Positions 1 through 5,761 of a DNA stretch of 5,827 bases are shown here, piece after piece (positions within the stretch are counted from its first letter, which is position 1; every line of letters starts with the position of its first letter). The notes under the pieces were generated by a model that did not search any database, had not been told where the DNA came from, and saw only the letters and a program-made list of their open reading frames with translations. The stretch covers positions 1 to 5,827 of the forward strand of contig CAMCQW010000135.1 in the NCBI GenBank assembly GCA_945877045.1, in the 5' to 3' direction. Source of the stretch: Chryseobacterium gleum (lineage in GTDB: Bacteria; Bacteroidota; Bacteroidia; Flavobacteriales_D; Crocinitomicaceae). A program made the position numbers and the translations under genes.

Positions 1-595
1 CTATCTCAGAAAGTTGATGAGAAGAAAGAAGAACCGTTTTTTGTTGCTCGGTTTTTAAACGCAAAATTAAATTTCGAACTTCAATTATACCTTGTGGATC
101 TAATCCAGTGGTAGGTTCGTCCAAAATAATTAAATCTGGCTTATGCAACAAAGTTTGAGCGATGCCTAAACGTTGTTTCATACCATGGGAGAAGCCCTTT
201 ACTTTATCCTTTCCTCTTCCAGAAAGCCCAACAAATTCTAACATTTCTTGAATCTCTTTTTTAGAACTATCTCTACCTGAAATTCTAGCAAACATCTCTA
301 AATTCTTTTCCGCTGATAAGTATCGGTAAAAATCGGGTTTTTCTATAATACAACCTATGTTGTTGAGGATTTGCGTTCGATGATTGGCTAAGTTTTTTCC
401 AAAAATCGCAATAGTGCCGCTATTAGGAGCTATTAATGACAACATACATCGAATTGTGGTGCTTTTTCCAGCTCCGTTAGGACCCAAGAAACCAAATACA
501 TCCCCTTTATTCACAGTAAATGAAACATCTTTTACCGCTTCAAATGTGCCGAATTTTTTAGAAAGATTTTTTACTTCAATTATTGGTTCATCCAT
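1..595 (-). CDS. ABC transporter ATP-binding protein, BcrA-type (partial, C-terminus off the left edge)
   Basis: This is the cytoplasmic ATPase subunit of an ABC transporter; 198 N-terminal residues are visible. Walker A is GPNGAGKST at residues 38-46. The signature region is KGFSHGMKQRLGIA at about 133-146, so SHGMKQ replaces the usual LSGGQ. Walker B is LIILDEPTTGLDP at 155-167 with catalytic Glu160, and the H-switch is SSHQL with His193. The Q-loop position reads IIEKPDFYRYL, with Glu85 in place of Gln. The IIE-P-FY and F-GMKQR-GIA patterns are typical of the BcrA / lantibiotic-immunity type of ATPase that pairs with an ABC-2 permease. The ATG at 595 is chosen because the fold begins directly after it (IIEVKNLSKKFG). 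No Shine-Dalgarno sequence or clear promoter was seen. The partner permease probably lies beyond the left edge. The family is secure, but the substrate (peptide, antibiotic, or an ABC-2 exporter for other cargo) cannot be read from this part. Confidence 0.93.
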   Translation of the reverse strand, partial: MDEPIIEVKNLSKKFGTFEAVKDVSFTVNKGDVFGFLGPNGAGKSTTIRCMLSLIAPNSGTIAIFGKNLANHRTQILNNIGCIIEKPDFYRYLSAEKNLEMFARISGRDSSKKEIQEMLEFVGLSGRGKDKVKGFSHGMKQRLGIAQTLLHKPDLIILDEPTTGLDPQGIIEVRNLILRLKTEQQKTVLLSSHQLSEI

Positions 596-675
596 CAGAT
601 AGGATTAAGTGATAAAATTACAACAAATCATAGATTGATAAGTTTAAAAAACACAAATAATGACCCGTAAAATTA

Positions 676-703
676 GTAACTATTAATTCTTGTTAATAGT
701 GAC
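676..703. promoter_or_regulatory. Operator-like inverted repeat upstream of the MFS gene
   Basis: GTAACTATTAA, a 6-nt spacer (TTCTTG) and TTAATAGTGAC form an inverted repeat in which 10 of 11 positions match. The left half is also repeated directly 23 bp downstream: AGTAACTATTAAT at 675-687 against AGTGACCATTAAT at 698-710, 11 of 13 identical. The site lies 32 bp before the -7 box of the exporter and between two divergent transport genes, which is where a repressor or activator of the winged-helix (MarR/HxlR) or TetR type often binds. The repeat is seen directly. The regulator is inferred, and no regulator gene is in the window. Confidence 0.45.
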
Positions 704-734
704 CATTAATTAATTTTTGAAACGATTAAAGAAA

Positions 735-742
735 TACCTTTG
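735..742 (+). promoter_or_regulatory. Bacteroidota -7 promoter box for the MFS gene
   Basis: TACCTTTG matches the TAnnTTTG -7 consensus of the primary sigma factor of Bacteroidota. The only candidate upstream element is TTTG at 716-719, and its 15-nt spacing is shorter than the usual spacing of about 19, so the -33 part is weak. Transcription would begin about 747-750, just before the ATG at 752, giving a nearly leaderless mRNA. The alternative TTG start at 740 lies inside this box, which argues against it. Confidence 0.55.
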
Positions 743-751
743 CAAACTTAT

Positions 752-1981
752 ATGAAACAAAAATCAATTCCTCTTAAATTTAGTCAATATCAAATCATAG
801 CGATTGTTATTCTTGCGCTAACTCAATTTAGTGTCGTGTTAGATTTTATGGTGATGTCACCTCTTGGTGATTTAATTATGAAAAACATGAAGATATCACC
901 CAATGAATTCGGCCTGGTGGTTTCCTGTTATGCTTTTTCTGCTGGAATATCTGGATTTTTTACAGCAAGTATTGCCGATAAATTCGACCGAAAAAAATTA
1001 CTACTGATCTTCTATGCAGGATTCATTTTGGGGACTTTACTTTGCGGATTAGCAACTAGTTATTGGTTGTTAGTGAGTGCACGAATTGTAACAGGGATTT
1101 TTGGAGGGGTTATTAGTTCAATTTCCTTGGCAATCGTTGCTGATATTTTTGAAATAAATCAACGCGGTCGTGTTATGGGATTCTTGCAAATGGGCTTTGG
1201 AATGAGTCAAATTTTAGGGATTCCCATTTCTTTATTTTTGGCGACAACGTGGAATTGGCAAGCTCCATTTTATTTAATTGTTGGCCTGGCCACCATCATT
1301 TTTATCATTGGTTTCTTCGTCCTTAAACCAGTAGTTGGCCACCTTGAATTACAACGCGATAATCCAATCAAACACATGTGGCAAACCATTTCGAATAGAG
1401 ATTACAGAATTGGCTTTTTAGCGACTGCTTTTATGTCTTTGGGTGGTTACTTAATGATGCCATGGGGAAGCTCATTTTCAGTCAACAATGTCGGTATTAG
1501 CCAAAAAGACTTGCCCCTCATGTTCATGATCATAGGAATATCCACCTTCACTGTAATGCCTATCATCGGTAAATTAAGTGACAAGTTTAATAAATATTCC
1601 ATATTTGTAGGGTCATCCATCCTGATGGTTATTTCCGTAGTAATTTACACACATCTTGGGCAAGTCTCGTTTGCGGTTTTAGTCATTGTAAATATGGTAA
1701 TGATGGCTGGAATAATGGCTCGAATGATCCCCTCACAAGCATTGACCACTGCAGTTCCTGCATTAAAAGACAGGGGTGCATTCATGAGTATTAATTCTTC
1801 ACTTCAACAAATGGCGGGAGGAATCGCTGCTTTGGTTGGTGGAGCAATCGTTCAACAAAAAAATGAATTTAGTCCATTAGAAAGATTTGATTTATTGGGA
1901 TATGTTGTCATTGCAGCTATCCTAATTAATATCTTTCTTACGTATCGCGTTTATAAGTTGGTTCAGAGACAAGCCACCTAA
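752..1981 (+). CDS. MFS transporter, DHA1/AraJ-like multidrug or sugar exporter
   Basis: This inner-membrane secondary transporter has 409 residues, a normal length for a 12-helix major facilitator protein. Helix 1 is at about 15-36 and carries Asp31 in SVVLDFMVMS. Motif A lies in loop 2-3 at about 67-84 (GFFTASIADKFDRKK). Motif B follows in helix 4 as ARIVTGIFGG, with Arg111. Helix 5 holds a degenerate motif C (GFGMSQILGIP), the antiporter motif. A second motif-A copy (IGKLSDKFNKYS) is at about 272-283, marking the second six-helix half. The pattern fits proton-coupled drug:H+ antiporters and AraJ/YdhP-like exporters; the substrate is not readable. An in-frame TTG at 740 would add four residues, but it sits inside the promoter box, so ATG 752 is preferred. 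The gene is divergent from the ABC ATPase and may share control through the inverted repeat at 676-703. No convincing terminator follows the stop codon. Confidence 0.9.
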   Translation: MKQKSIPLKFSQYQIIAIVILALTQFSVVLDFMVMSPLGDLIMKNMKISPNEFGLVVSCYAFSAGISGFFTASIADKFDRKKLLLIFYAGFILGTLLCGLATSYWLLVSARIVTGIFGGVISSISLAIVADIFEINQRGRVMGFLQMGFGMSQILGIPISLFLATTWNWQAPFYLIVGLATIIFIIGFFVLKPVVGHLELQRDNPIKHMWQTISNRDYRIGFLATAFMSLGGYLMMPWGSSFSVNNVGISQKDLPLMFMIIGISTFTVMPIIGKLSDKFNKYSIFVGSSILMVISVVIYTHLGQVSFAVLVIVNMVMMAGIMARMIPSQALTTAVPALKDRGAFMSINSSLQQMAGGIAALVGGAIVQQKNEFSPLERFDLLGYVVIAAILINIFLTYRVYKLVQRQAT

Positions 1982-2037
1982 TAATCAATTAGAAGCCTTC
2001 GGATTCAGGTTAATTTCGAAATACGACTATGTTTTTC

Positions 2038-2146
2038 AAAAACCTGCTTTTGCAATGGATAAATTGGTAGGTTTCCCTCCGCTCCTCCGCGGCGGAGGCG
2101 GAAGGGGTACTAAGGGGGAGGACATTTCTACCTCACTTACAAAAGC
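2038..2146. repeat. Palindromic interspersed repeat, copy 1 (MITE/REP-like)
   Basis: This copy is about 109 bp. It is bounded by a 10-bp terminal inverted repeat, GCTTTTGCAA at 2046-2055 and TTACAAAAGC at 2137-2146, with 9 of 10 positions matching. The core is a GC-rich imperfect hairpin with CCTCCGC (2084-2090) facing GCGGAGG (2092-2098). The right flank from TAAGGGGG at 2111 matches copy 2 at 35 of 36 positions, and the left flank matches at about 36 of 40. It encodes nothing. Its position between convergent genes fits a non-autonomous palindromic element of the MITE or REP kind; mobility is inferred. Confidence 0.7.
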
Positions 2147-2154
2147 ATATCTAT

Positions 2155-2183
2155 TTACTTTTTTTTAACTCAAAAAAAAGTAA
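2155..2183. repeat. Perfect 12-bp inverted repeat (T8/A8 hairpin)
   Basis: TTACTTTTTTTT at 2155-2166 and AAAAAAAAGTAA at 2172-2183 are exact reverse complements separated by a 5-nt loop. The stem is almost all A:T and would be weak. It is not followed by a T-tract on the plus strand, so it is not a normal terminator for the MFS gene. Confidence 0.6.
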
Positions 2184-2341
2184 CAAAAAAAGGAGCCAAA
2201 CTAGCAATGCGCTTTACTTCGACGATTTATAATACGTATCATTTATGAGATTATTCGAAGTATTTTTAATCCCCACCAAATTTGGATGCTGGCGATTGAG
2301 CTTTTAGCTAGTCTTAGCATATACCAAATTCAATGGAGCTG

Positions 2342-2432
2342 AAAAACCTGCTTTTGCAAGGGCTAAGTTGGTAGTTTTCCCCCTCTAGAGGGGGATTAAG
2401 GGGGAGGACATTTCTACTTCACTTACAAAAGC
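2342..2432. repeat. Palindromic interspersed repeat, copy 2 (MITE/REP-like)
   Basis: This is a second copy of about 91 bp in the same orientation as copy 1. Its ends carry the same inverted repeat, GCTTTTGCAA at 2350-2359 and TTACAAAAGC at 2423-2432. The core differs completely from copy 1: a perfect 16-bp palindrome CCCCCTCTAGAGGGGG at 2379-2394. The right flank from 2397 is nearly identical to copy 1. A further perfect palindrome, CAAAAGCTAGCTTTTG at 2426-2441, runs across the right end. It lies just downstream of the tRNA terminator when read on the minus strand. Confidence 0.7.
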
Positions 2433-2452
2433 TAGCTTTTGACGTTTGAGAA

Positions 2453-2483
2453 AACAAAAAAAGCCAAGCAAATGCTTGGCTTT
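2453..2483 (-). terminator. Intrinsic terminator of tRNA-Ser
   Basis: On the minus strand an AAAGCCAAGCA / TGCTTGGCTTT stem with a tight loop runs from 2483 to 2460 and leads straight into a run of T residues (positions 2462-2456, continuing as GTTTT). It begins 8 bp after the tRNA CCA end, the expected place for a tRNA terminator. The stem has 10-11 bp with no mismatch. Confidence 0.85.
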
Positions 2484-2491
2484 AATTATTT

Positions 2492-2579
2492 TGGCGGAGA
2501 AATAGGGATTCGAACCCCAGGAACCTCTCGGTTCAACAGTTTTCAAGACTGCCGCAATCGACCACTCTGCCATTTCTCC
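2492..2579 (-). tRNA. tRNA-Ser (anticodon UGA)
   Basis: This 88-nt class II tRNA includes an encoded CCA end. On the minus strand the acceptor arm GGAGAAA pairs with TTTCTCC, followed by discriminator G and CCA. The anticodon loop is CTTGAAA with anticodon TGA at 2545-2543, reading UCA and other UCN codons. A long variable arm (GAACC / GGTTC around GAGA) identifies the serine class. The T arm is TGGGG-TTCGAAT-CCCTA. All stems fold without serious mismatch. A promoter lies immediately upstream and an intrinsic terminator downstream, so it is a single-gene transcription unit. Confidence 0.97.
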
Positions 2580-2585
2580 TCGCTG

Positions 2586-2615
2586 CAAAAATAGTGATAT
2601 TTTAAAGAATTACAA
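2586..2615 (-). promoter_or_regulatory. Bacteroidota promoter of tRNA-Ser
   Basis: On the minus strand TTG at 2615-2613 is followed after exactly 19 nt by TATTTTTG at 2593-2586, a full match to TAnnTTTG with standard spacing. The box ends 6 nt before the mature 5' end of the tRNA, so transcription should start at or within a base or two of it. Confidence 0.75.
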
Positions 2616-2656
2616 GAACTAAGCAAAAAAAAATACCGCTATACGCAATGAAAACG

Positions 2657-2664
2657 TACTTTTG
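2657..2664 (+). promoter_or_regulatory. Bacteroidota -7 promoter box for the menaquinone operon
   Basis: TACTTTTG matches TAnnTTTG exactly and ends 4 nt before the ATG at 2669. No TTG is found about 19 nt upstream, so the -33 part is absent or degenerate. If active, the transcript would begin at or next to the start codon. It is divergent from the tRNA promoter about 65 bp away. Confidence 0.55.
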
Positions 2665-2668
2665 TAAG

Positions 2669-3094
2669 ATGAAACTCAAGCAACTTTCCCTAGATGAAAT
2701 AAACGCAAGAAATGCAAATACACTAATGGATTCATTAGAAATTTCGTGTGTCGAATTAGGGGAAGACTATATTGTAGCAAGAATGCCTGTTAATAAGCGT
2801 ACTGTGCAACCAATGGGATTATTACATGGCGGTGCAAGCGCTGCATTAATTGAAACAATTGGTTCTATGGGTTCAATGTTAATCATCGACTCAAATCGTG
2901 AAATTGCTGTTGGATTGGAAGTCAATGCCAACCATATTAATGGAATATCTGCTGGATACGTTTTGGCAAAAGGAAAAATTATTCATGCAGGTAGAAAAAC
3001 GCATCTATGGCAAGTGGATATTACTGAAGAAGGAACTGGAAAGCTTATTTGTGTGGGAAAATTAACCGTATTGATTTTGGAAAAACGAATATAA
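2669..3094 (+). CDS. menI: Hotdog-fold thioesterase, MenI/YdiI-like (probable DHNA-CoA thioesterase)
   Basis: This cytoplasmic PaaI-superfamily acyl-CoA thioesterase of 141 residues is predicted to hydrolyse 1,4-dihydroxy-2-naphthoyl-CoA in menaquinone synthesis. The motif QPMGLLHGGASAALIETIGS at 47-66 holds the expected active-site residues Gln47, His53, Gly54 and Glu62, one position off the numbering I recall for E. coli YdiI (Gln48, His54, Gly55, Glu63). GLEVNANHI and HAGRKTHLW follow, as in this family. An ATG at 2648 would add seven residues (MKTYFCK), but it lies upstream of the -7 box, and the YdiI-like N-terminus (KQLSLDEIN) begins with the 2669 start. The stop codon overlaps the next start as TAATG, so translation is coupled to menF. 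The DHNA-CoA role rests on this operon position; related EntH-type enzymes act on other acyl groups. Confidence 0.85.
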   Translation: MKLKQLSLDEINARNANTLMDSLEISCVELGEDYIVARMPVNKRTVQPMGLLHGGASAALIETIGSMGSMLIIDSNREIAVGLEVNANHINGISAGYVLAKGKIIHAGRKTHLWQVDITEEGTGKLICVGKLTVLILEKRI

Positions 3095-4053
3095 TGGGCT
3101 TACTATGGTATAGAATCCCAGGTGAAGAGGTCGTGAAATCACTGGGATATTTTCACGAATTACCAAAAGAAATAACTGATTATGAAGGATTTGTAATCAC
3201 TAATTTTCTTGGGTCCAAGCGTTTTGGATTCGCTAATTATGAAACTCAAAACAACAAATTTCATTTTGCAGTTGATCCAATAAATGTGATCGATAAATCC
3301 TATTATTTATGGTCGGCGCAGAAACTCATTCATGAGATGAAGGAAGCGAATGTTTCTAAAACCGTTTATACAAGAATTAAAAGTGTTGATTTTGACGAAA
3401 GTAAAACAGCCGCTCTTTTTGATGAATTGGTCTTAGCATATCCTAATACAATGGTTTATTTACTTTCAGATCCAAAATTAGGAACTTGGGTAGGTGCAAG
3501 TCCTGAATTACTTCTCAGGACGGTGGGAGATCATGGATTCAGTATTGCATTAGCAGGGACAAAAGTATGTGAGGACGAAACAAAATGGCTGGAAAAAGAG
3601 CAAAATGAGCAAGCTTTGGTGAGCGAATATATTTCAGATAAACTAAATGAATTGGAATTATCATCCATTGAATCCATTGGTCCATACGATTTTAAAGCCG
3701 GTCCTGTAAAGCATTTAAGAACAGATTTTTCATTTAATTTTTCACAAACTGAAAGTGAAATTTTAGAAGTCCTACACCCTACCCCAGCTGTTTGCGGAGA
3801 ACCAAAAGAATTAGCTTTAGAAATTATTGAGCATATTGAACAACACGATCGTTCTATTTACACAGGATATCTCGGACTATTGAAACCAAAGGAGACAAAA
3901 ATATATGTTAATCTAAGGTGTTGCCAAATACGTCCTGGAAAAATGTACCTATATTTAGGAGGTGGATTTACCGAAGCTTCAGATGCTGAAATGGAATGGA
4001 AAGAAACCGAAAATAAAAGTAAAACCATACTAGACCTTGCTCAAAAATTGTAA
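3094..4053 (+). CDS. menF: Isochorismate synthase (MenF-type chorismate-binding enzyme)
   Basis: This enzyme isomerises chorismate to isochorismate, the entry step of menaquinone synthesis, with Mg2+ as cofactor. It has 319 residues. The chorismate-binding domain fills about residues 78-319. SKTVYTR places Lys89 at the usual general-base lysine. ALAGTK follows at 152-157, AGPVKHLRTDF at about 202-212, HPTPAVCGEPKE at 228-239, and GYLG plus YVNLRCCQI further on. The C-terminus carries YLGGGFT and EWKETENKSKT, the carboxylate- and metal-binding end. The start is ATG 3094, sharing its A with the thioesterase stop (TAATG); an upstream in-frame ATG at 3049 would add 15 residues encoded wholly within the thioesterase gene and is less likely. 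It is about 110 residues shorter than E. coli MenF, the loss being at the N-terminus. Anthranilate or aminodeoxychorismate synthase is disfavoured by the menD neighbour. Confidence 0.92.
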   Translation: MGLLWYRIPGEEVVKSLGYFHELPKEITDYEGFVITNFLGSKRFGFANYETQNNKFHFAVDPINVIDKSYYLWSAQKLIHEMKEANVSKTVYTRIKSVDFDESKTAALFDELVLAYPNTMVYLLSDPKLGTWVGASPELLLRTVGDHGFSIALAGTKVCEDETKWLEKEQNEQALVSEYISDKLNELELSSIESIGPYDFKAGPVKHLRTDFSFNFSQTESEILEVLHPTPAVCGEPKELALEIIEHIEQHDRSIYTGYLGLLKPKETKIYVNLRCCQIRPGKMYLYLGGGFTEASDAEMEWKETENKSKTILDLAQKL

Positions 4054-4062
4054 TTTTACAGC

Positions 4063-5757
4063 ATGCTAACAAGCGATAAAAAGGTCGTTCAACTCATTAT
4101 TGACCAATGCTATCATCATGGCGTGCGAAATGTAGTTATTTCTCCCGGTTCGAGAAATGCACCGCTTTCAATTTCATTTGATGAACATCCTTCCATACAA
4201 ACGTATGTAATTCACGATGAACGCAGTGCTGCTTTCTTTTCTTTGGGAATGTCAGAACAATTAAATCAACCCGTTGCACTTTGTTGCACTTCCGGATCGG
4301 CAGCATTAAATTATTATCCTGCCATTTCAGAAGCTTATTATCGCTCTATTCCCCTTATTGTAATTACGGCTGATCGTCCAGAAGCATGGATAAATCAAGG
4401 CGATGGTCAGACTATAATGCAACAAAATGTATATAATAAACACGTCCATCATTATGTTCAATTACAAGATTCTCTTTTTACGGATGAACAGAAATGGCTT
4501 TACCTACGAGAAACAGCCATTGGATTCGAAAAGGCATTAAAAAGCAGGAAAGGACCCATACATTTCAATGTTTCATTAAGTGAACCTTTATACTATTCGC
4601 TAGAAAAGACGGAAGATTTTAGCCGCAAAATAGAAGTTCTTCCCTTAAAAATTGATTGGACCAATGAGGTGAAAAGTTGGGCTGAAAAAGGATTAAGCAG
4701 CCAAAAAATAATGGTTTTATGTGGGCAACAAGCTAAATCGGCACAACTACAAAGCGCGCTTGTACAATTTTCCGAACATAAAAATGTGGCCATACTTGTT
4801 GAAAATACTGCCAACTTAGTATATACTAATTTTAATCATTGCATCGATCGTAGCCTCTATGGCCTTACTGATTCTCAAAAAGAACAACTAGCTCCCGATC
4901 TATTAATCACACTAGGTGGAGCCATTGTATCAAAAAATATTAAGACTTTCCTACGAAAAAATCCGCCCAAGCAACATTGGAAAATTGGAACTGATTTTCC
5001 AGGAATGGATACTTACCAATGCTTAAGCCATGAGATCCAATCGGAAGCTGCCTTATTTTTCGACAAATTAAATGAGTTAGTACCAGCGAAAACGACCTCC
5101 AATTATTTTACTAGTTGGAAAGAAGTGGATGTGAAAAAGCAAGAAAAAACAAGTGGATTCAACGTAAAATCTGAAAAACTAACAGATATTACCGTGTTTC
5201 AATCCATTTTTAACTTACTTCCCTCCTCTTCTATTTTGCACATGAGTAATAGTTCCGTGGTTCGATACTGTCAGTTACTTGAACCCAATTCAAGCATTGA
5301 ATACCGAAGCAATCGCGGTACGAGTGGAATTGATGGAAGTACGAGCACTGCAGTGGGCGCAGCTTTTATGGACCCCCATAATTTACACGTTTTACTAACA
5401 GGCGACATTTCATTTTTGTACGATAGCAATGCATTATGGAATAAATATCAGCCAAGTAATTTAAAGATAATCGTGATTAATAATCACGGTGGCGGCATAT
5501 TTAGAATTATTCCAGGTCCTGCCGAATCGAAACAACTGGAAACTTATTTTGAAGCCAAACACCATCAAAATTCAGGAAAAATTGCCGATGCATATGGCTG
5601 GGCTTATGCATTAATTCAGGAAAAGGACAACCTTAATGAACAGCTAAGTGAATTTTTAAATTCCGAGCTTAAACAGCCAGCTATTTTGGAGATTTATACG
5701 GATTCTACCCAAAACCCCTTAGATTTACATAAATTTTTTAACTTTTTAATTTCGTAG
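4063..5757 (+). CDS. menD: 2-succinyl-5-enolpyruvyl-6-hydroxy-3-cyclohexene-1-carboxylate synthase (SEPHCHC synthase)
   Basis: MenD is a thiamine-diphosphate enzyme that decarboxylates 2-oxoglutarate and adds the resulting unit to isochorismate, the second step of menaquinone synthesis. It has 564 residues, close to the 556 of E. coli MenD, so it is full length. SPGSRNAPL at 27-35 and HDERSAAF at 51-58, with Glu53 in the expected cofactor-activating position, are MenD hallmarks. TSGSAALNYYPA (76-87), TADRP (102-106, Arg105) and GQTIMQ form the substrate side. The ThDP/Mg2+ motif runs from Gly447-Asp448 (GDISFLYDSNALW) to Asn473-Asn474 (VINNHGGGIFR). The start ATG lies 9 bp after the menF stop without a Shine-Dalgarno sequence. 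The next gene begins 4 bp after its stop, so it sits within one transcript. Confidence 0.97.
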   Translation: MLTSDKKVVQLIIDQCYHHGVRNVVISPGSRNAPLSISFDEHPSIQTYVIHDERSAAFFSLGMSEQLNQPVALCCTSGSAALNYYPAISEAYYRSIPLIVITADRPEAWINQGDGQTIMQQNVYNKHVHHYVQLQDSLFTDEQKWLYLRETAIGFEKALKSRKGPIHFNVSLSEPLYYSLEKTEDFSRKIEVLPLKIDWTNEVKSWAEKGLSSQKIMVLCGQQAKSAQLQSALVQFSEHKNVAILVENTANLVYTNFNHCIDRSLYGLTDSQKEQLAPDLLITLGGAIVSKNIKTFLRKNPPKQHWKIGTDFPGMDTYQCLSHEIQSEAALFFDKLNELVPAKTTSNYFTSWKEVDVKKQEKTSGFNVKSEKLTDITVFQSIFNLLPSSSILHMSNSSVVRYCQLLEPNSSIEYRSNRGTSGIDGSTSTAVGAAFMDPHNLHVLLTGDISFLYDSNALWNKYQPSNLKIIVINNHGGGIFRIIPGPAESKQLETYFEAKHHQNSGKIADAYGWAYALIQEKDNLNEQLSEFLNSELKQPAILEIYTDSTQNPLDLHKFFNFLIS

Positions 5758-5761
5758 TACG

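Larger units (their letters stand above)
596..751. other. Divergent intergenic region between the ABC ATPase and MFS genes
   Basis: This AT-rich spacer separates two genes that read away from each other. It contains an inverted repeat at 676-703 and a Bacteroidota -7 box at 735-742, both listed separately. I found no exact TAnnTTTG box for the leftward ABC gene; the nearest approaches are TATGATTTG and ATTATTTG on the minus strand, so its promoter is not assigned. No small open reading frame or RNA gene is supported here. Confidence 0.6.
1982..2452. other. Repeat-rich intergenic region between convergent genes
   Basis: This stretch separates the end of the MFS gene from the terminator of the minus-strand tRNA. 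It contains two copies of a palindromic repeat (2038-2146 and 2342-2432) and, between them, a T8/A8 hairpin at 2155-2183. It also has a loose inverted repeat (ACTTCG at 2216-2221 with CGAAGT at 2256-2261) and small palindromes such as CCAAATTTGG at 2276-2285. No reading frame looks coding. The GC-rich repeat cores stand out sharply from the AT-rich surroundings. Confidence 0.75.

Noticed and set aside
384..602. A 72-codon plus-strand open frame
   Set aside because: It is the antisense shadow of the ABC ATPase gene, whose Walker A region lies on the opposite strand.
740..751. TTG at 740 as the MFS start
   Set aside because: The TTG is the end of the TACCTTTG promoter box, so it would lie upstream of the transcription start; ATG 752 follows directly.
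2155..2183. T8/A8 hairpin as the terminator of the MFS gene
   Set aside because: The stem is nearly all A:T and is followed by A-rich rather than T-rich sequence on the plus strand.
2038..2432. The two repeats as the start of a CRISPR array
   Set aside because: There are only two copies of about 100 bp with a 195-bp spacer and palindromic cores, and no cas genes are present; the size and layout do not fit CRISPR.
2342..2432. Target-site duplication around repeat copy 2
   Set aside because: No convincing short direct repeat flanks the element; only an AGCT/GCTAGC resemblance is present, which is too weak to count.
2385..2588. A 67-codon minus-strand open frame
   Set aside because: It is the translation of the tRNA-Ser gene, its terminator and part of repeat copy 2 (GEMAEWSIAAVLKTVEPRGS is the tRNA read as protein). 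There is no coding signal.
3049..3093. Upstream ATG at 3049 as the menF start
   Set aside because: The 15 extra residues are encoded wholly inside the thioesterase gene in another frame, and the TAATG overlap at 3092-3096 gives a better coupled start.
4593..4814. A 73-codon minus-strand open frame
   Set aside because: It lies entirely within menD on the opposite strand, and its cysteine-rich protein matches no family I recognise.
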